From the NCBI RefSeq assembly GCF_010015445.1, contig NC_053127.1, forward strand, positions 11,319,776 to 11,383,775: a stretch of 64,000 nucleotides of DNA, read 5' to 3'. Each line of letters begins with the position of its first letter. Position 1 is the stretch's first letter. Origin of the DNA: Perca fluviatilis. Its lineage: Eukaryota > Chordata > Actinopteri > Perciformes > Percidae. This document shows, piece by piece, positions 63,206 through 64,000 of this stretch. Below the pieces are notes generated by a model. That model did not search any database. It was given only the letters and a program-made list of their open reading frames with translations, and was not told the DNA's origin. A program made the position numbers and the translations under genes.

Positions 63206-64000
63206 GCAGTCCAGCAAACTTCCCACCAGGCCTGATCTGGTGGTACAAAAGCACAAAATAAAGAGTAGCGGCTGGCAATATACTCAACAATAGATGTGCT
63301 TGCAATAATTGCACAGATGTCTCAACTAAATATTACCATTTATTTATTTATGTTCAACTCCTATATGTATCTCAAGTACCTGCATCAATTTTCTTCCATA
63401 TGGACGCCTTTCTGAGCTTCCACTTAATCTGCATGTTCCATCTCAGTTTCTCATGTAGCTATCTTAGCTGAGTAGAATGATAGCTGCTGTTGACAGCTGA
63501 GGACATGAGGGGGCTGCTTCCCTGTGGCAGTTAGTGCTGATGAAAATTTTATTATTTTTGTGCAATTTATATAAGTTCTCCATCCATCTCTCATTTCTCT
63601 GCTCTTTCACCAAAGAGCAGAAACAATGAAGCCAGATTTATTTCAAGATATTAATGTCAGGTTGAGCACTTTTGAAAATCAATGAAATATCAGATTCTCT
63701 CCTCTGCATACTCAATATGGCAAGTACGAAGAAAAGCAAAAGAGTAATCACAAGAAAACCACTGGATTTTGATTTGGGTCACATTTCTGACAGCACCAGA
63801 ATATTGATGTATTCTTGCTGACATTCATCTTGGTATTTACACGCACAAATAAAGATTACGTTCTGGAGTTTATAATGTAGGTATAGGAAGACAATCTGTA
63901 AACTCACTTCCATAAATTTTTGTAGTCACAGTGCAAACTCACTTTTACTCTCCATTTACCTTCTTGCTTCAGTGAACATCTCATTCCAACATGCAACAGT

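Noticed and set aside
63380..63460. Minus-strand exon-like stretch reading KLRWNMQIKWKLRKASIWKK before GTACTT
   Set aside because: No match to the expected TMEM132 exon, weak acceptor context and very short; most likely chance.

Overview
This window is a piece of a vertebrate genome, almost certainly from a spiny-rayed teleost fish. It is AT-rich, full of long (CA)n and other microsatellites, and holds many non-autonomous DNA transposons, tRNA-derived SINEs and L2/Rex/CR1-like LINE 3' ends of types familiar from teleosts. There are no bacterial-style operons, and nearly all open frames are chance or repeat-derived.

The one cellular gene I can support lies on the minus strand. Five exons (38792-38652, 29251-29059, 18161-18018, 10212-10007, 895-616) join with matching phases and GT/AG splice sites into 321 continuous residues. 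They encode the middle of a TMEM132 family protein, closest as I recall the family to TMEM132E. The missing parts are the signal peptide and N-terminal domain (exons upstream, beyond 64000) and the last exon with the transmembrane segment and cytoplasmic tail (beyond position 1). Introns between the found exons are 7.8-10.9 kb, and the upstream intron is at least 25 kb. So 98-99% of the window is intron.

Region by region. 1-615 is the start of the last intron, with a CA/GT repeat close to the exon donor. 896-10006 has a perfect 36-bp palindrome, a small hairpin transposon and a 1.27-kb terminal-inverted-repeat transposon. 10213-18017 has two long (CA)n tracts and a class II element related to one at 45 kb. 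18162-29058 has a LINE tail, a hAT element with a perfect 8-bp target duplication, a short MITE and a nested pair: an outer MITE interrupted by a hAT/ZBED-type element with its own 8-bp duplication. 29252-38651 opens with a 116-bp inverted repeat followed by a 1.2-kb block of almost pure A/T homopolymers that looks like poorly resolved sequence. 38793-64000 holds more simple repeats, the second class II copy in opposite orientation, a SINE and a decayed LINE reverse transcriptase interrupted by a MITE.

No tRNA, rRNA, CRISPR or complete second gene was found. The observations most worth checking are an in-frame alternative donor inside the 895-616 exon with a CA-type repeat just downstream, the long inverted repeat beside the 29251-29059 exon and its neighbouring suspect sequence block, and the nested hAT/ZBED insertion.
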